Positions 36,217 through 44,663 of a stretch of 64,000 nt of DNA are shown in pieces. The position numbers were made by a program, and so were the translations under genes. Under the pieces are notes generated by a model. It was not told the origin of the DNA. It did not search any database and worked only from the letters and a program-made list of their open reading frames with translations. This DNA is from Halobacillus aidingensis (GTDB lineage: Bacteria > Bacillota > Bacilli > Bacillales > Halobacillaceae). Each line of letters opens with the position of its first letter. Position 1 is the first letter of the stretch. The stretch lies in the NCBI RefSeq assembly GCF_900104185.1, contig NZ_FNIZ01000001.1, positions 62,001 through 126,000 of the forward strand. Reading direction: 5' to 3'.

Positions 36217-38856
36217 ATGGCTGAAAAAGTTGTATTAATTGATGGGAATAGTATTGCGTACCGGGCATTCTTTGCACTGCCCCTGTTAAATAATGATAAA
36301 GGGGTGTACACGAACGCCGTGTATGGTTTTACAACCATGTTGTTGAAAATTCTTGAAGAGGATCAACCGGATCATTTGCTCGTTGCATTTGATGCTGGTA
36401 AAACGACGTTCCGTCATAAAACATACGAGGATTATAAGGGTGGTCGCCAGAAAACTCCTTCTGAACTATCTGAACAGTTCCCTGTGCTCAAGGAGCTTCT
36501 GGACGCGTTTGAAATCAATTATTATCAGCTTGAAAATTACGAAGCAGATGATATCATCGGCACCCTTGCTACTCAGGCGGGGGAAAAAGGTTTAGAAGTG
36601 AAGGTGATTTCAGGGGACAAGGACCTCCTTCAACTAGTGAATGAGCAAATCACTGTGAGCCTGACGAAAAAAGGGATTACCAATGTTGATACATACACCC
36701 CATCTTTCCTAATGGAAAAGATGGAAGTCCGAGCGGATCAAATCATTGACTTGAAAGCACTCATGGGAGATAGTTCTGATAATATTCCAGGTGTACCTGG
36801 GGTTGGGGAGAAAACGGCGGTAAAACTGTTGAAGCAATTTGACACGCTTGAAAACCTTTATGAGAATTTAAATGATGTGAGTGGTAAGAAGTTGAAAGAA
36901 AAACTGGAGACGAATAAGGAAGAGGCATTGATGAGTCAACAGCTTGTGACCATCGAGCGTGCAGCTCCAATTGAAATCAGCCTATCTGATATCGGTTACT
37001 CCGGTTATCAATCCCAAAAAGTGAGTGAGTTTTTTAAAGACCTTGGATTCCAATCTTTGCTTTCCCGTGTGCAAGAAGGCGGTACGGAATCTGAGGAAGC
37101 TCAAGAACTTCCAGAGATTGATGTAGAAGTGGTCCAGGAAATAACGGCAGATCTTTTTACAGGGAAAGAAGCGGTAGTGGTCGAGATGCTTTACGATAAT
37201 TACCATACGGCACCAGTGGAAGGCATTGCTATTGTAAATGACCAAAGAAAGTTCGTCCTTTCCATGGAAGATGCCAAAAAATCAGATGCCTTTCAAACAT
37301 GGGCGGAAAGTGCAGATAATGAAAAATGGGTGTTCGATGCGAAACGGACGTGTGTCGCTCTTTTACGTCATGGTATTGAAATGAAAGGAATCACGTTCGA
37401 TCTATTGCTCGCTTCTTATTTGATTAACCCTGCTGAGAATAACCATGATATTCCTGCGATTGGCCACCGTTTAGGTGAAACAGCCGTCAAATATGATGAA
37501 GAAGTGTATGGTAAAGGCGCAAAAATGAAGCGGCCAGATGATGATCATGAGTTCCATGAGCACGTTGGAAGAAAAGCATCTCTTCTTTATAACATGAAAG
37601 AGGACATGGAAAAGAAATTGAAAGATAATGAGCAGTATCAATTGTTCAGAGAACTTGAAATGCCGTTAGCGCTTATTCTTGGACGGATGGAGCATCGCGG
37701 AGTTTGTGTGGATGTCCAGAGGTTAGAGAATATGGGACAAGAACTAGAAGAACGTTTGAATAAGGTCGAACAGGAGATTTACGAACTCGCTGGTGAAAAC
37801 TTCAACTTAAATTCACCTAAACAACTAGGTCCGATTCTATTTGAAAAGCTGGAACTTCCTGTTATTAAAAAGACAAAGACCGGCTATTCCACGTCTGCGG
37901 ACGTCTTAGAGCAATTGGAGGATCAACATGAGATCATTCCTAAAATTCTTCTTAACCGTCAGCTTCGAAAACTGAAGTCGACTTATATTGAAGGTCTTCT
38001 TAAGGTGGTTCATGAGGATACCGGAAAAATTCATACACGCTTTAACCAAGCTCTGACACAAACCGGTCGATTAAGTTCTACGGACCCTAACTTGCAAAAT
38101 ATTCCGATTCGCCTTGAAGAAGGGCGTAAAATAAGACAGGCCTTTATCCCTTCCCAAAAAGAATGGGTCATGTTTGCCAGTGATTATTCACAAATTGAAC
38201 TTCGTGTCCTCGCGCATATTGCTCAGGATGAAAAGCTTATGCAGGCATTTAAAGAAGGCGAAGATATCCATACCCAGACAGCAAGTGAAGTTTTCGGTGT
38301 ATCGAGAAGCGATGTGACAAGTGAAATGAGAAGACAGGCGAAGGCAGTTAATTTCGGAATCGTTTACGGAATCAGTGACTATGGCCTGTCCCAAAGCCTT
38401 GGTATTACGAGAAAAGAAGCACAAGCTTTTATTGATAAATATTTTGAAAGCTATCCTGGAGTCAAGTCATATATGGATGAAACGGTAAGGGAAGCGAAAG
38501 AAACAGGGTATGTTTCAACATTTATGAACCGTAGACGATACCTTCCTGATATTAAGAGTCGGAATTTTAATAAACGCAGCTTTGCCGAGCGGACGGCGAT
38601 GAATACACCGATTCAGGGAAGCGCAGCCGATATTATTAAAAAAGCGATGATCGACCTCGAAGAAAGACTTCAAGAAGAGAAAATGCAAGCCAAAGTCCTG
38701 CTGCAAGTGCATGACGAATTGATCATCGAAGCACCAAAAGAAGAAGTGAAGCAATTAGAAGAAGTTGTATCATCTGTCATGGAAAATACCGTAGATTTAG
38801 ATGTCCCTCTAAAGGTCGATTCTTCGTACGGTGACACATGGTATGATGCAAAGTAA
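36217..38856 (+). CDS. polA: DNA polymerase I
   Basis: Repair and Okazaki-fragment-processing polymerase, 879 residues. The N-terminal 5' nuclease domain (1-290) has LIDGNSIAYRAFFAL, YEADDIIGTLA, and LMGDSSDNIPGVPGVGEKTA. The middle 3'-5' exonuclease-like domain lacks the metal-binding acidic residues (where E. coli has DTE it reads VVVEMLYDN), as expected in Bacillus, so no proofreading. The polymerase domain has SDYSQIELRVLAHIA, RRQAKAVNFGIVYGI, and LQVHDELIIEAPKEE. Start after GAGGAG. Followed 15 bp later by mutM. Confidence 0.97.
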   Translation: MAEKVVLIDGNSIAYRAFFALPLLNNDKGVYTNAVYGFTTMLLKILEEDQPDHLLVAFDAGKTTFRHKTYEDYKGGRQKTPSELSEQFPVLKELLDAFEINYYQLENYEADDIIGTLATQAGEKGLEVKVISGDKDLLQLVNEQITVSLTKKGITNVDTYTPSFLMEKMEVRADQIIDLKALMGDSSDNIPGVPGVGEKTAVKLLKQFDTLENLYENLNDVSGKKLKEKLETNKEEALMSQQLVTIERAAPIEISLSDIGYSGYQSQKVSEFFKDLGFQSLLSRVQEGGTESEEAQELPEIDVEVVQEITADLFTGKEAVVVEMLYDNYHTAPVEGIAIVNDQRKFVLSMEDAKKSDAFQTWAESADNEKWVFDAKRTCVALLRHGIEMKGITFDLLLASYLINPAENNHDIPAIGHRLGETAVKYDEEVYGKGAKMKRPDDDHEFHEHVGRKASLLYNMKEDMEKKLKDNEQYQLFRELEMPLALILGRMEHRGVCVDVQRLENMGQELEERLNKVEQEIYELAGENFNLNSPKQLGPILFEKLELPVIKKTKTGYSTSADVLEQLEDQHEIIPKILLNRQLRKLKSTYIEGLLKVVHEDTGKIHTRFNQALTQTGRLSSTDPNLQNIPIRLEEGRKIRQAFIPSQKEWVMFASDYSQIELRVLAHIAQDEKLMQAFKEGEDIHTQTASEVFGVSRSDVTSEMRRQAKAVNFGIVYGISDYGLSQSLGITRKEAQAFIDKYFESYPGVKSYMDETVREAKETGYVSTFMNRRRYLPDIKSRNFNKRSFAERTAMNTPIQGSAADIIKKAMIDLEERLQEEKMQAKVLLQVHDELIIEAPKEEVKQLEEVVSSVMENTVDLDVPLKVDSSYGDTWYDAK

Positions 38857-38871
38857 GAGGAGAATGAAACG

Positions 38872-39711
38872 ATGCCAGAGTTACCTGAAGTAGAAACAGT
38901 CAGAAAAACATTGAAGCATCTCGCTTTAGGAAAAGAGATTGAAAAGGTATCCGTGTTTTGGGGGAATATCATTAAACAACCTCAAGACCCTAAAGAGTTT
39001 GAGCAGTTATTGATTGGCCAGACCATTCAAGATATCGATCGGAAAGGGAAGTTTTTAATCTTCCATATGGATGACATTGCACTCGTCTCCCATTTGCGCA
39101 TGGAAGGAAAGTTTGGTGTTTATGAGGGTGCGACTGAAAAGCCGAAGCATACCCATGTGATCTTTCACTTTACCGATGGAACAGAACTTCGATATAACGA
39201 TGTGCGTAAATTCGGGACGATGCATGCTTTTCCAAAAGGAATGGAGCTTGAAAATAAACCACTTATTCAACTAGGACCTGATCCATTCAATAAAGCTTTC
39301 ACCGTGGATTATTTCTATGAGAGGCTGAAGAAAACGTCTAGGAATATAAAAGCTGTCTTGCTTGACCAATCGATTGTAGCTGGGCTGGGAAATATTTATG
39401 TAGACGAAGCCCTCTTCAGGGCAGGCATTCATCCTGAAAGAATCGCTAATACTTTGACAAAAGCTGAGATTGAAAGGCTTCGTGAAGCGAGTATTTCCGT
39501 TATCCTTGAGGCTATTGACCAGGGCGGAACGACAATTCGTTCTTACTTAAATAGTCAGGGGGAAATCGGAATGTTTCAGCAGAAGCTCCGTGTTTATGGA
39601 AAGCAGGATACGGAATGCGTTCAATGTGGCACTCCGATTAAGAAGTTGAAGGTCAGCGGAAGAGGGACTCACATTTGTCCTAAGTGTCAACCTTTACACA
39701 CTACTAGGTAA
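38872..39711 (+). CDS. mutM: Formamidopyrimidine-DNA glycosylase
   Basis: Base-excision repair glycosylase/AP lyase for oxidised guanine, 279 residues. The mature N-terminal Pro and catalytic Glu are present (MPELPEVETVRK). The middle helix-two-turn-helix has LLDQSIVAGLGNIYVDEAL, and the C-terminal zinc finger has two CxxC pairs (CVQCGTP and CPKCQ, 20 residues apart). Co-transcribed with polA, as in B. subtilis. Confidence 0.97.
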   Translation: MPELPEVETVRKTLKHLALGKEIEKVSVFWGNIIKQPQDPKEFEQLLIGQTIQDIDRKGKFLIFHMDDIALVSHLRMEGKFGVYEGATEKPKHTHVIFHFTDGTELRYNDVRKFGTMHAFPKGMELENKPLIQLGPDPFNKAFTVDYFYERLKKTSRNIKAVLLDQSIVAGLGNIYVDEALFRAGIHPERIANTLTKAEIERLREASISVILEAIDQGGTTIRSYLNSQGEIGMFQQKLRVYGKQDTECVQCGTPIKKLKVSGRGTHICPKCQPLHTTR

Positions 39712-39758
39712 ACCCCCATATACTATCCCACAGCTTAAGAGATGAAGGTGTGGGATGC

Positions 39759-40361
39759 ATGGGGATTGGCATGTTCATTTTTTTATTCGTTACAGCAGTC
39801 AGCATCGATAGCTTTGGAATCGGCTGCGTATTAGGTTTGAAAAAGGTCGGCCTTACATTAAGAGGTGTCTTTTTAATTGCGGGTGTCTCTGGGTGTATGT
39901 TTCTGTTGTCTTCCTATTTTGGTCATTTACTGGCAGCGGTGGTGGCAGCAGAAGACGCCGAACGCGTCGGGGCACTTGCGTTAATCGGAATCGGTATCTA
40001 TTTCTTATGGCAGTTTTTTAAGAAAGAGAAGGATAGTGAAGAAAAGAAGGAGCCGTGGCTTAACCCGGCAAAAGTATTGAACGACCCCTTAGCGGCGGAT
40101 GTGGACCACTCCGGTGGCATCCGCGGAAAAGAAGTATGGCTGCTTGGAGCTGCACTATCCCTCGATACCATTGGAGCTGGAATCAGTGGAGCTCTCATCG
40201 GAATTCCTATTTTATTTACAGCGGTTATGATTACCGTAGCGACTTTCTGCATGCTTGGGTGTGGGATTTTGAGCGGCTCCAAGCTTAGTGATAAAGCGGA
40301 AAGTTTGTCCATTTTACCTGGAGTGTTACTCATCATTATCGGCTTGATCAAGTTGTCTTAA
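39759..40361 (+). CDS. ytaF: Sporulation membrane protein YtaF (MntP-like fold)
   Basis: Membrane protein of about 200 residues with six hydrophobic segments in two repeats of three, each starting with a D-containing motif: VTAVSIDSFGIGCVLGLKK at the N-terminus and LLGAALSLDTIGAGISGAL after the central loop. This internal duplication is typical of YtaF and of the manganese exporter MntP. In Bacillus ytaF sits between mutM and coaE and is annotated as sporulation related; no substrate is known. I chose the ATG at 39759, 8 nt after GAAGGTG; a GTG at 39750 is an alternative. Confidence 0.88.
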   Translation: MGIGMFIFLFVTAVSIDSFGIGCVLGLKKVGLTLRGVFLIAGVSGCMFLLSSYFGHLLAAVVAAEDAERVGALALIGIGIYFLWQFFKKEKDSEEKKEPWLNPAKVLNDPLAADVDHSGGIRGKEVWLLGAALSLDTIGAGISGALIGIPILFTAVMITVATFCMLGCGILSGSKLSDKAESLSILPGVLLIIIGLIKLS

Positions 40362-40373
40362 GGAGGTGTCAGG

Positions 40374-40973
40374 ATGACTTTAGTCATTGGATTAACAGGA
40401 AGTATTGCAAGTGGAAAAAGTACTGTAGCTAAGATGTTCAAGGATATGGATATACCTGTCATTGATGCTGATCAAATATCAAGGGATGTCGTGCAACCTG
40501 GAGAACCTGCGTATCAAGAAATTGTAGAAACCTTTGGAGAACAGGTGCTTGAAGAAGGCGGGGATCTGGATCGTAAAAAGCTCGGCAAGGTCGTCTTTGC
40601 TGACGAGACAAAGCGAAAACAATTGAATGGCATTGTCCACCCTAAAGTAAGGGAAGAGATGATCAGGCGGCGCGAGCAGTATAAGCAGCAACAATATCAA
40701 GCGGTCGTCCTGGATATTCCATTGCTGTTCGAAAGCAACTTAACAGATTACGTTGAAAAGATCCTTGTTGTGTATGTGGATGAAAAAACACAATTGGAAC
40801 GCTTGATGGAAAGAGATCAGTCGGGACGAGAGGATGCTGAAGAGCGGATCCGTGCGCAGATCCCTGTGAAAAAGAAAGCAGAAATGGCGGATGCGGTCAT
40901 TGATAATACCGGAACGGTTGAGGGAAGTTTACAGCAATTAAATGACATACTTCACGGTTGGGAGATCGTATAA
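40374..40973 (+). CDS. coaE: Dephospho-CoA kinase
   Basis: Last enzyme of coenzyme A synthesis, phosphorylating the 3' hydroxyl of dephospho-CoA. The 199-residue P-loop kinase has GLTGSIASGKSTVAKMF, the DADQISRDVVQPG substrate loop, LDIPLLFESN, and the lid RDQSGREDAEERIRAQ. Ribosome site AGGAGGTG overlaps the end of ytaF, so the two are translationally linked. Followed by a strong terminator. Confidence 0.96.
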   Translation: MTLVIGLTGSIASGKSTVAKMFKDMDIPVIDADQISRDVVQPGEPAYQEIVETFGEQVLEEGGDLDRKKLGKVVFADETKRKQLNGIVHPKVREEMIRRREQYKQQQYQAVVLDIPLLFESNLTDYVEKILVVYVDEKTQLERLMERDQSGREDAEERIRAQIPVKKKAEMADAVIDNTGTVEGSLQQLNDILHGWEIV

Positions 40974-41004
40974 TAACACGTCTGGGTAGACGTGTTATTT
41001 TTTG
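40972..41004 (+). terminator. Terminator after coaE
   Basis: Perfect 12-bp stem (40972-40983 with 40988-40999), 4-nt loop, followed by TTTTT. Confidence 0.93.
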
Positions 41005-41024
41005 TGGAAAGTTTTTGTTCTGTA

Positions 41025-41052
41025 TGTAAAACCGCTTACAATATGTTATACT
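41025..41052 (+). promoter_or_regulatory. gapB promoter with overlapping CcpN-type operator
   Basis: TGTAAA (41025-41030), 16-bp spacer, TATACT (41047-41052). TATGTTATACT (41042-41052) fits the CcpN consensus TRTGHYATAYW at every position and overlaps the -10. Confidence 0.7.
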
Positions 41053-41076
41053 AATCTAGGAATTGCAGAGTAAAAG

Positions 41077-41087
41077 TATATCATATA
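41077..41087 (+). promoter_or_regulatory. Second CcpN-type operator, gapB leader
   Basis: TATATCATATA matches TRTGHYATAYW at 10 of 11 positions, 25 bp downstream of the first site. B. subtilis gapB also has paired CcpN sites. Confidence 0.55.
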
Positions 41088-41104
41088 TAGGGGGCTGGAA
41101 CAGC

Positions 41105-42139
41105 ATGGGGAAAACAAAGGTTGCAATTAATGGTTTGGGAAGAATTGGTCGCATGGTATTTAGAAAGGCTGTGGCGGATGAATCTATGGATTTGGTAGCC
41201 GTTAATGCAAGTTATCCAGCTGAAACAATTGCTCACATGATTAAATACGACAGTGTCCACGGGCGTTTTCAAGGTGAGGTCAATGTCGTTGATGGAGACT
41301 TAGTCGTCAATCGGAAAAAAGTGAAGCTATGTTCAACTAGGAACCCATTGGAGCTGCCATGGGACGAACTGGATATCGATATTGTAATTGAAGCAACAGG
41401 CAAGTTTAAAACGAAAGAAGAAGCAGGTCTTCATTTAGAATCTGGAGCTAAAAAAGTCATCATTACAGCTCCTGGAAAACAAGTGGATGCGACGATTGTG
41501 ATGGGTGTTAATGAAGAAACATATTTGCCGGCCAGTCACGATGTCATCTCAAATGCTTCCTGCACAACTAACTGTCTTGCCCCTGTAGTAAAAGTGTTGG
41601 AGGATGAATTTGGCATTGAAAATGGATTGATGACAACCGTCCATGCCTTTACCAATGATCAGAAGAATTTAGATAACCCACATAAAGACTTACGTAGGGC
41701 ACGCGGGTGTACTCAATCCATCATCCCTACATCTACAGGAGCAGCTAAAGCCTTAGGGGAAGTGATTCCGACTCTTCAAGGGAAATTGAATGGTATGGCT
41801 TTGCGCGTACCGACTCCGAATGTATCTCTTGTTGATCTTGTCGTCGATTTAAAAAGGGAAGTGACGGCAGATGAAGTGAATGAGACCTTTGCGAAAATGG
41901 CTGAGGGTGGAATGAAAGGAATATTGGAATACAGTGAAGAGCCCCTCGTTTCCATCGATTACACGACTTCCTCATCATCAGCGATCATAGATGGGTTGTC
42001 TACACAAGTCATTGATGACCGTAAAGTAAAAGTACTGGCATGGTATGATAATGAGTGGGGATATTCCTGCCGTGTGGTAGACCTTGCTAAGTATGTCGGT
42101 AACATGATGAAACAAGAAAAAGAGGCCCGAGTGTCATAA
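41105..42139 (+). CDS. gapB: Glyceraldehyde-3-phosphate dehydrogenase, gluconeogenic GapB type
   Basis: Cytoplasmic dehydrogenase of 344 residues. It has the Rossmann GLGRIGRMVFR and the active-site Cys in SNASCTTNCLAPV. The coenzyme-selecting position after strand two reads VAVNASYPAETIAHM without the Asp of glycolytic GapA, as in NADP-dependent GapB used for gluconeogenesis. Placement after coaE and before speD matches B. subtilis gapB, and two CcpN-type operators before it agree with repression on glucose. The start is the ATG 10 nt after AGGGGG. Confidence 0.95.
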   Translation: MGKTKVAINGLGRIGRMVFRKAVADESMDLVAVNASYPAETIAHMIKYDSVHGRFQGEVNVVDGDLVVNRKKVKLCSTRNPLELPWDELDIDIVIEATGKFKTKEEAGLHLESGAKKVIITAPGKQVDATIVMGVNEETYLPASHDVISNASCTTNCLAPVVKVLEDEFGIENGLMTTVHAFTNDQKNLDNPHKDLRRARGCTQSIIPTSTGAAKALGEVIPTLQGKLNGMALRVPTPNVSLVDLVVDLKREVTADEVNETFAKMAEGGMKGILEYSEEPLVSIDYTTSSSSAIIDGLSTQVIDDRKVKVLAWYDNEWGYSCRVVDLAKYVGNMMKQEKEARVS

Positions 42140-42214
42140 ACAACCCGAATCCTGTTGTATCTGAGTCCCCAGGGGGCGGCAAGAAGTGTTGTGCAAAAGC
42201 CAGTAAAATATTTC

Positions 42215-42243
42215 TTGCAAATTAGGGGTAAACCATATATACT
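42215..42243 (+). promoter_or_regulatory. SigA promoter of speD
   Basis: TTGCAA (42215-42220), 17-bp spacer, TATACT (42238-42243). The start point is expected near 42250, leaving a leader of about 135 bases. Confidence 0.75.
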
Positions 42244-42249
42244 TTCTCT

Positions 42250-42385
42250 TGAACTTCTGAATTTCATATAAATTCATGTCTACTCAAAGGGTTAGGACCT
42301 CTCAGGACTAACTTTCCCCCGTGGTAGTTCATGGCTGTTATTTCAGAGGTATTGAAGAGTGAATGTACAAAGGGGGATCCTTAAT
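42250..42385 (+). promoter_or_regulatory. Structured 5' leader of speD, possible regulatory RNA
   Basis: The leader contains a GTTAG (42291-42295) / CTAAC (42308-42312) stem. CCTCT inside its loop (42299-42303) can instead pair with AGAGG (42345-42349), so two exclusive folds are possible. A C5 run (42316-42320) could pair with the AGGGGG ribosome site of speD. I do not match it to a named riboswitch. Confidence 0.4.
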
Positions 42386-42763
42386 ATGGATACAATGGGA
42401 AGACACGTAATTGCTGAATTATGGAATTGTAATGAAGAAAAATTGAACGATATGTCGTATATAGAACAAGTCTTTGTAGATGCTGCTCTTAAAGCTGGTG
42501 CGGAAGTACGAGAAGTCGCTTTTCATAAATTCGCCCCCCACGGAGTTAGTGGAGTGGTCATCATTTCTGAATCGCACTTGACGATTCATAGTTTTCCAGA
42601 ACATGGCTATGCAAGTATTGATGTTTATACATGCGGAGATCGCATTGATCCTAATGTCGCCGCTCAGTACATCGTTGATGCACTAGAAGCGGGGAAAAAT
42701 GAAACGGTAGAAGTACCAAGAGGAATGGGACCTGTAGAAGTACAGCAGTCTCGCGCTCTATAA
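42386..42763 (+). CDS. speD: S-adenosylmethionine decarboxylase proenzyme
   Basis: Makes decarboxylated S-adenosylmethionine, the aminopropyl donor for spermidine. This is the small prokaryotic class, 125 residues. Self-cleavage between Glu and Ser in [18 protein letters not shown] would create the pyruvoyl cofactor; the catalytic Cys lies in [12 protein letters not shown]. The start is the ATG 9 nt after AGGGGG; an upstream in-frame GTG is less likely. It supplies the substrate presumably used by the aminopropyltransferase of the pspA cluster at 8.2 kb; a separate speE is not in this window. Confidence 0.95.
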   Translation: MDTMGRHVIAELWNCNEEKLNDMSYIEQVFVDAALKAGAEVREVAFHKFAPHGVSGVVIISESHLTIHSFPEHGYASIDVYTCGDRIDPNVAAQYIVDALEAGKNETVEVPRGMGPVEVQQSRAL

Positions 42764-42768
42764 TAGGA

Positions 42769-42806
42769 AGAAGCCACGCAGCTCCAAACGCGTGGCTTCT
42801 TTTTCA
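42769..42806 (+). terminator. Terminator of speD
   Basis: Perfect 11-bp stem (42769-42779 with 42790-42800), followed by TTTTT. Confidence 0.92.
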
Positions 42807-42863
42807 TTATAAGCTTCAAAGCCCATTTTTTTTATTAATTACTCAGTTATTAAAGTAAATGAC

Positions 42864-43520
42864 AGGATTGTGGAAGACTCGATTTCGAGACTTTTCGGGG
42901 TTCGTTTGCCGTGTTGAGCGTTAGGGGTGGCTGGGAAGCAACTCATCTAGCTCCATCGCCCAGACACTCGCGTCATAAGCAGAAGAGCAAAGGAGTGAAA
43001 AGCACATTCCGTTGCTGTTCTGCTTATGACAGTCGTGTCTCCCAGGTCGATTCCGCATTTGAACACTTTCCTGTGGGGGAGCGCCGAGCTTCCTCGGACT
43101 TCGTCCTGCGGGATCTCGTCTATCTCCTTCTCCCCCGGGAGTCTCGCAGCTTCCCAACCACCCCATTCCATGAAGGTGAGAAACGAACCCCTTTCCTGTG
43201 AGAGGGTGCCTTCCACTATCCTGGTGTTATAAACATAAAGCGCTCTATAACAAGCTTTTCGTATGCAGAATAGCGTCCTTAGGAGTTCTTTCCCCTTCAA
43301 TTACCATGGGCATAAAAGCAGCTTATTCCGGAAGTGGTTTCGAGATACTTATATGGCAAAGGGGCGGAGGGAAATGGGGAGACTCCTGCGGGAAAAAAGT
43401 GCATGGTGAGACCCCACAGGACGCCGTCCGAGGAGGCTCACCGCGCTCCCGCGGAAAGCGAGCCATTCCCCGCAGTCCCCATCCACTCAACAAAAGTCTC
43501 GAAACTGAGTCTTCCACAAT
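42864..43520. repeat. Two-module inverted-repeat element, copy 2 (full)
   Basis: Fills most of the 850-bp gap between speD and the next gene. Module A (42864-43222, reverse orientation) is bounded by AGGATTGTGGAAG and CTTCCACTATCCT. Module B (about 43322-43520) is bounded by TTATTCCGGAAGTGGTTTCG and TCTCGAAACTGAGTCTTCC. The outer 25-base ends (42871-42895 and 43492-43516) are inverted repeats with 23 matches. Compared with copy 1, module A carries an extra internal stretch of about 120 bp with a 19-base inverted repeat. No gene or transposase is seen. Confidence 0.85.
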
Positions 43521-43652
43521 AGGGAGCTTATGCGGAATATGGGACTGGGGGGTTATTAGGGACCCATTGGTTTCAATAATCATTTCTTATTTTCCTAAGT
43601 CATGTTAAAATAAAGGGAGATAATGTCGAATGAAATTGAAGGGGTTAGGTAA

Positions 43653-44027
43653 GTGAAAGCATTTATTTCCAGGTATTTCAGCAAACATTCAGAAACGAGT
43701 GAAGAGCATAAGGATTCTGCGCTTGTCACACACTATTATAAAGCAAAACATGATGATCTCTTCCGTGCTGTGGAAGGACTTTTTTCGTCACCTTCAGAAA
43801 TTGTAGCAAGTTCTAAGGAACGTGGAGAACTGACCGTCAAATATAAAGGCAATAGACGCGCGTTTATAGTGGCGACGATCATCATGGTCCGTCCTTTTCG
43901 AACAGCCGTTGACTTTTCTGTCACAACGGACTCAGGAGGTCCTGTTGATTTTGGGTACAGCCGGAATCTAATCGTTCAGCTTTATCAAAAATTGGACAGT
44001 CAGTTCACAACGGTGGATCCTTCCTGA
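43653..44027 (+). CDS. Uncharacterised cytosolic protein upstream of nrdR
   Basis: Protein of 124 residues with no signal or membrane helix. It begins with a basic stretch (MKAFISRYFSKHSETSEEHK), followed by an alpha/beta region (SALVTHYYKAKHDDLFRAVEGLF, then GELTVKYKGNRRAFIVATIIMVRPFRTAVDFSV). Similar short genes lie before nrdR in other Bacillaceae, and I cannot give a function. Starts at GTG, with AAGGGG 9 nt upstream, immediately after a 9-codon upstream reading frame (43623-43652) that has its own AGGGAG, so translation may be coupled to it. Confidence 0.75.
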   Translation: MKAFISRYFSKHSETSEEHKDSALVTHYYKAKHDDLFRAVEGLFSSPSEIVASSKERGELTVKYKGNRRAFIVATIIMVRPFRTAVDFSVTTDSGGPVDFGYSRNLIVQLYQKLDSQFTTVDPS

Positions 44028-44065
44028 GTACTGCCGAAAAGAAGATGATGTGGAGTTGATCATAC

Positions 44066-44530
44066 GTGAAGTGCCCAAATTGCCACTATAAAAGTACAAA
44101 AGTCCTTGATTCCAGGCCAATCGAAGAAGGACAGGCGATCAGACGACGCAGAGAGTGCGAACAATGCCAATTCAGGTTCACAACTTTTGAACGGATAGAA
44201 GAAGTTCCGCTGATCGTTGTGAAAAAAGAAGGCACAAGAGAAGAGTTCAGTCGTGAAAAATTGATGCGTGGACTGATTCGTGCTTGTGAAAAGAGACCGG
44301 TGGCCGTGGAGGAACTGGAACGAGTGACCATGGATATCGAAAAGGAATTAAGAAATCGTGGCGTTTCTGAAGTCATGAGTGAAGATATCGGTGAAATGGT
44401 GATGGAGCGTCTGTCTGACATTGATGAAGTTGCTTATGTTCGTTTTGCTTCTGTATATCGACAGTTCAAGGACATCAATGTTTTCATCGACGAATTAAAG
44501 GAATTAATTAAACATGAAGACAATGAATGA
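44066..44530 (+). CDS. nrdR: Transcriptional repressor NrdR
   Basis: Nucleotide-sensing repressor of ribonucleotide reductase genes, 154 residues. The N-terminal zinc ribbon has [16 protein letters not shown] and [15 protein letters not shown] (four Cys), followed by the ATP-cone domain beginning [20 protein letters not shown]. Starts at GTG with TGGAG upstream. Located before dnaB, as in B. subtilis (ytcG). No NrdR box pair was searched for successfully in this window. Confidence 0.96.
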   Translation: MKCPNCHYKSTKVLDSRPIEEGQAIRRRRECEQCQFRFTTFERIEEVPLIVVKKEGTREEFSREKLMRGLIRACEKRPVAVEELERVTMDIEKELRNRGVSEVMSEDIGEMVMERLSDIDEVAYVRFASVYRQFKDINVFIDELKELIKHEDNE

Positions 44531-44557
44531 GCCTGTTCCGGCTCATTTTCTTTTTCT
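44526..44557 (+). terminator. Terminator of nrdR
   Basis: AATGAGCC (44526-44533) with GGCTCATT (44540-44547), followed by TTCTTTTTCT. The stem includes the nrdR stop codon. Confidence 0.85.
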
Positions 44558-44663
44558 AGGATTACAGTTTTAGGGGCCATTTTTGTTTGAGATATGAAAA
44601 GAATCTTGGTTTCCTGTTTGAAATAGAATGAATAAGCTTTAACGATTGAAGGAGGTGGAGGCG

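Noticed and set aside
37130-37400. Functional 3'-5' exonuclease in PolA
   Set aside because: The acidic metal ligands are missing (VVVEMLYDN in place of the DTE region), as in other Bacillus Pol I enzymes.
42911-43608. Several overlapping frames of 62-136 codons on both strands
   Set aside because: Same repeat family; translations match other copies only as shifted repeat sequence and the frames are broken differently in each copy.
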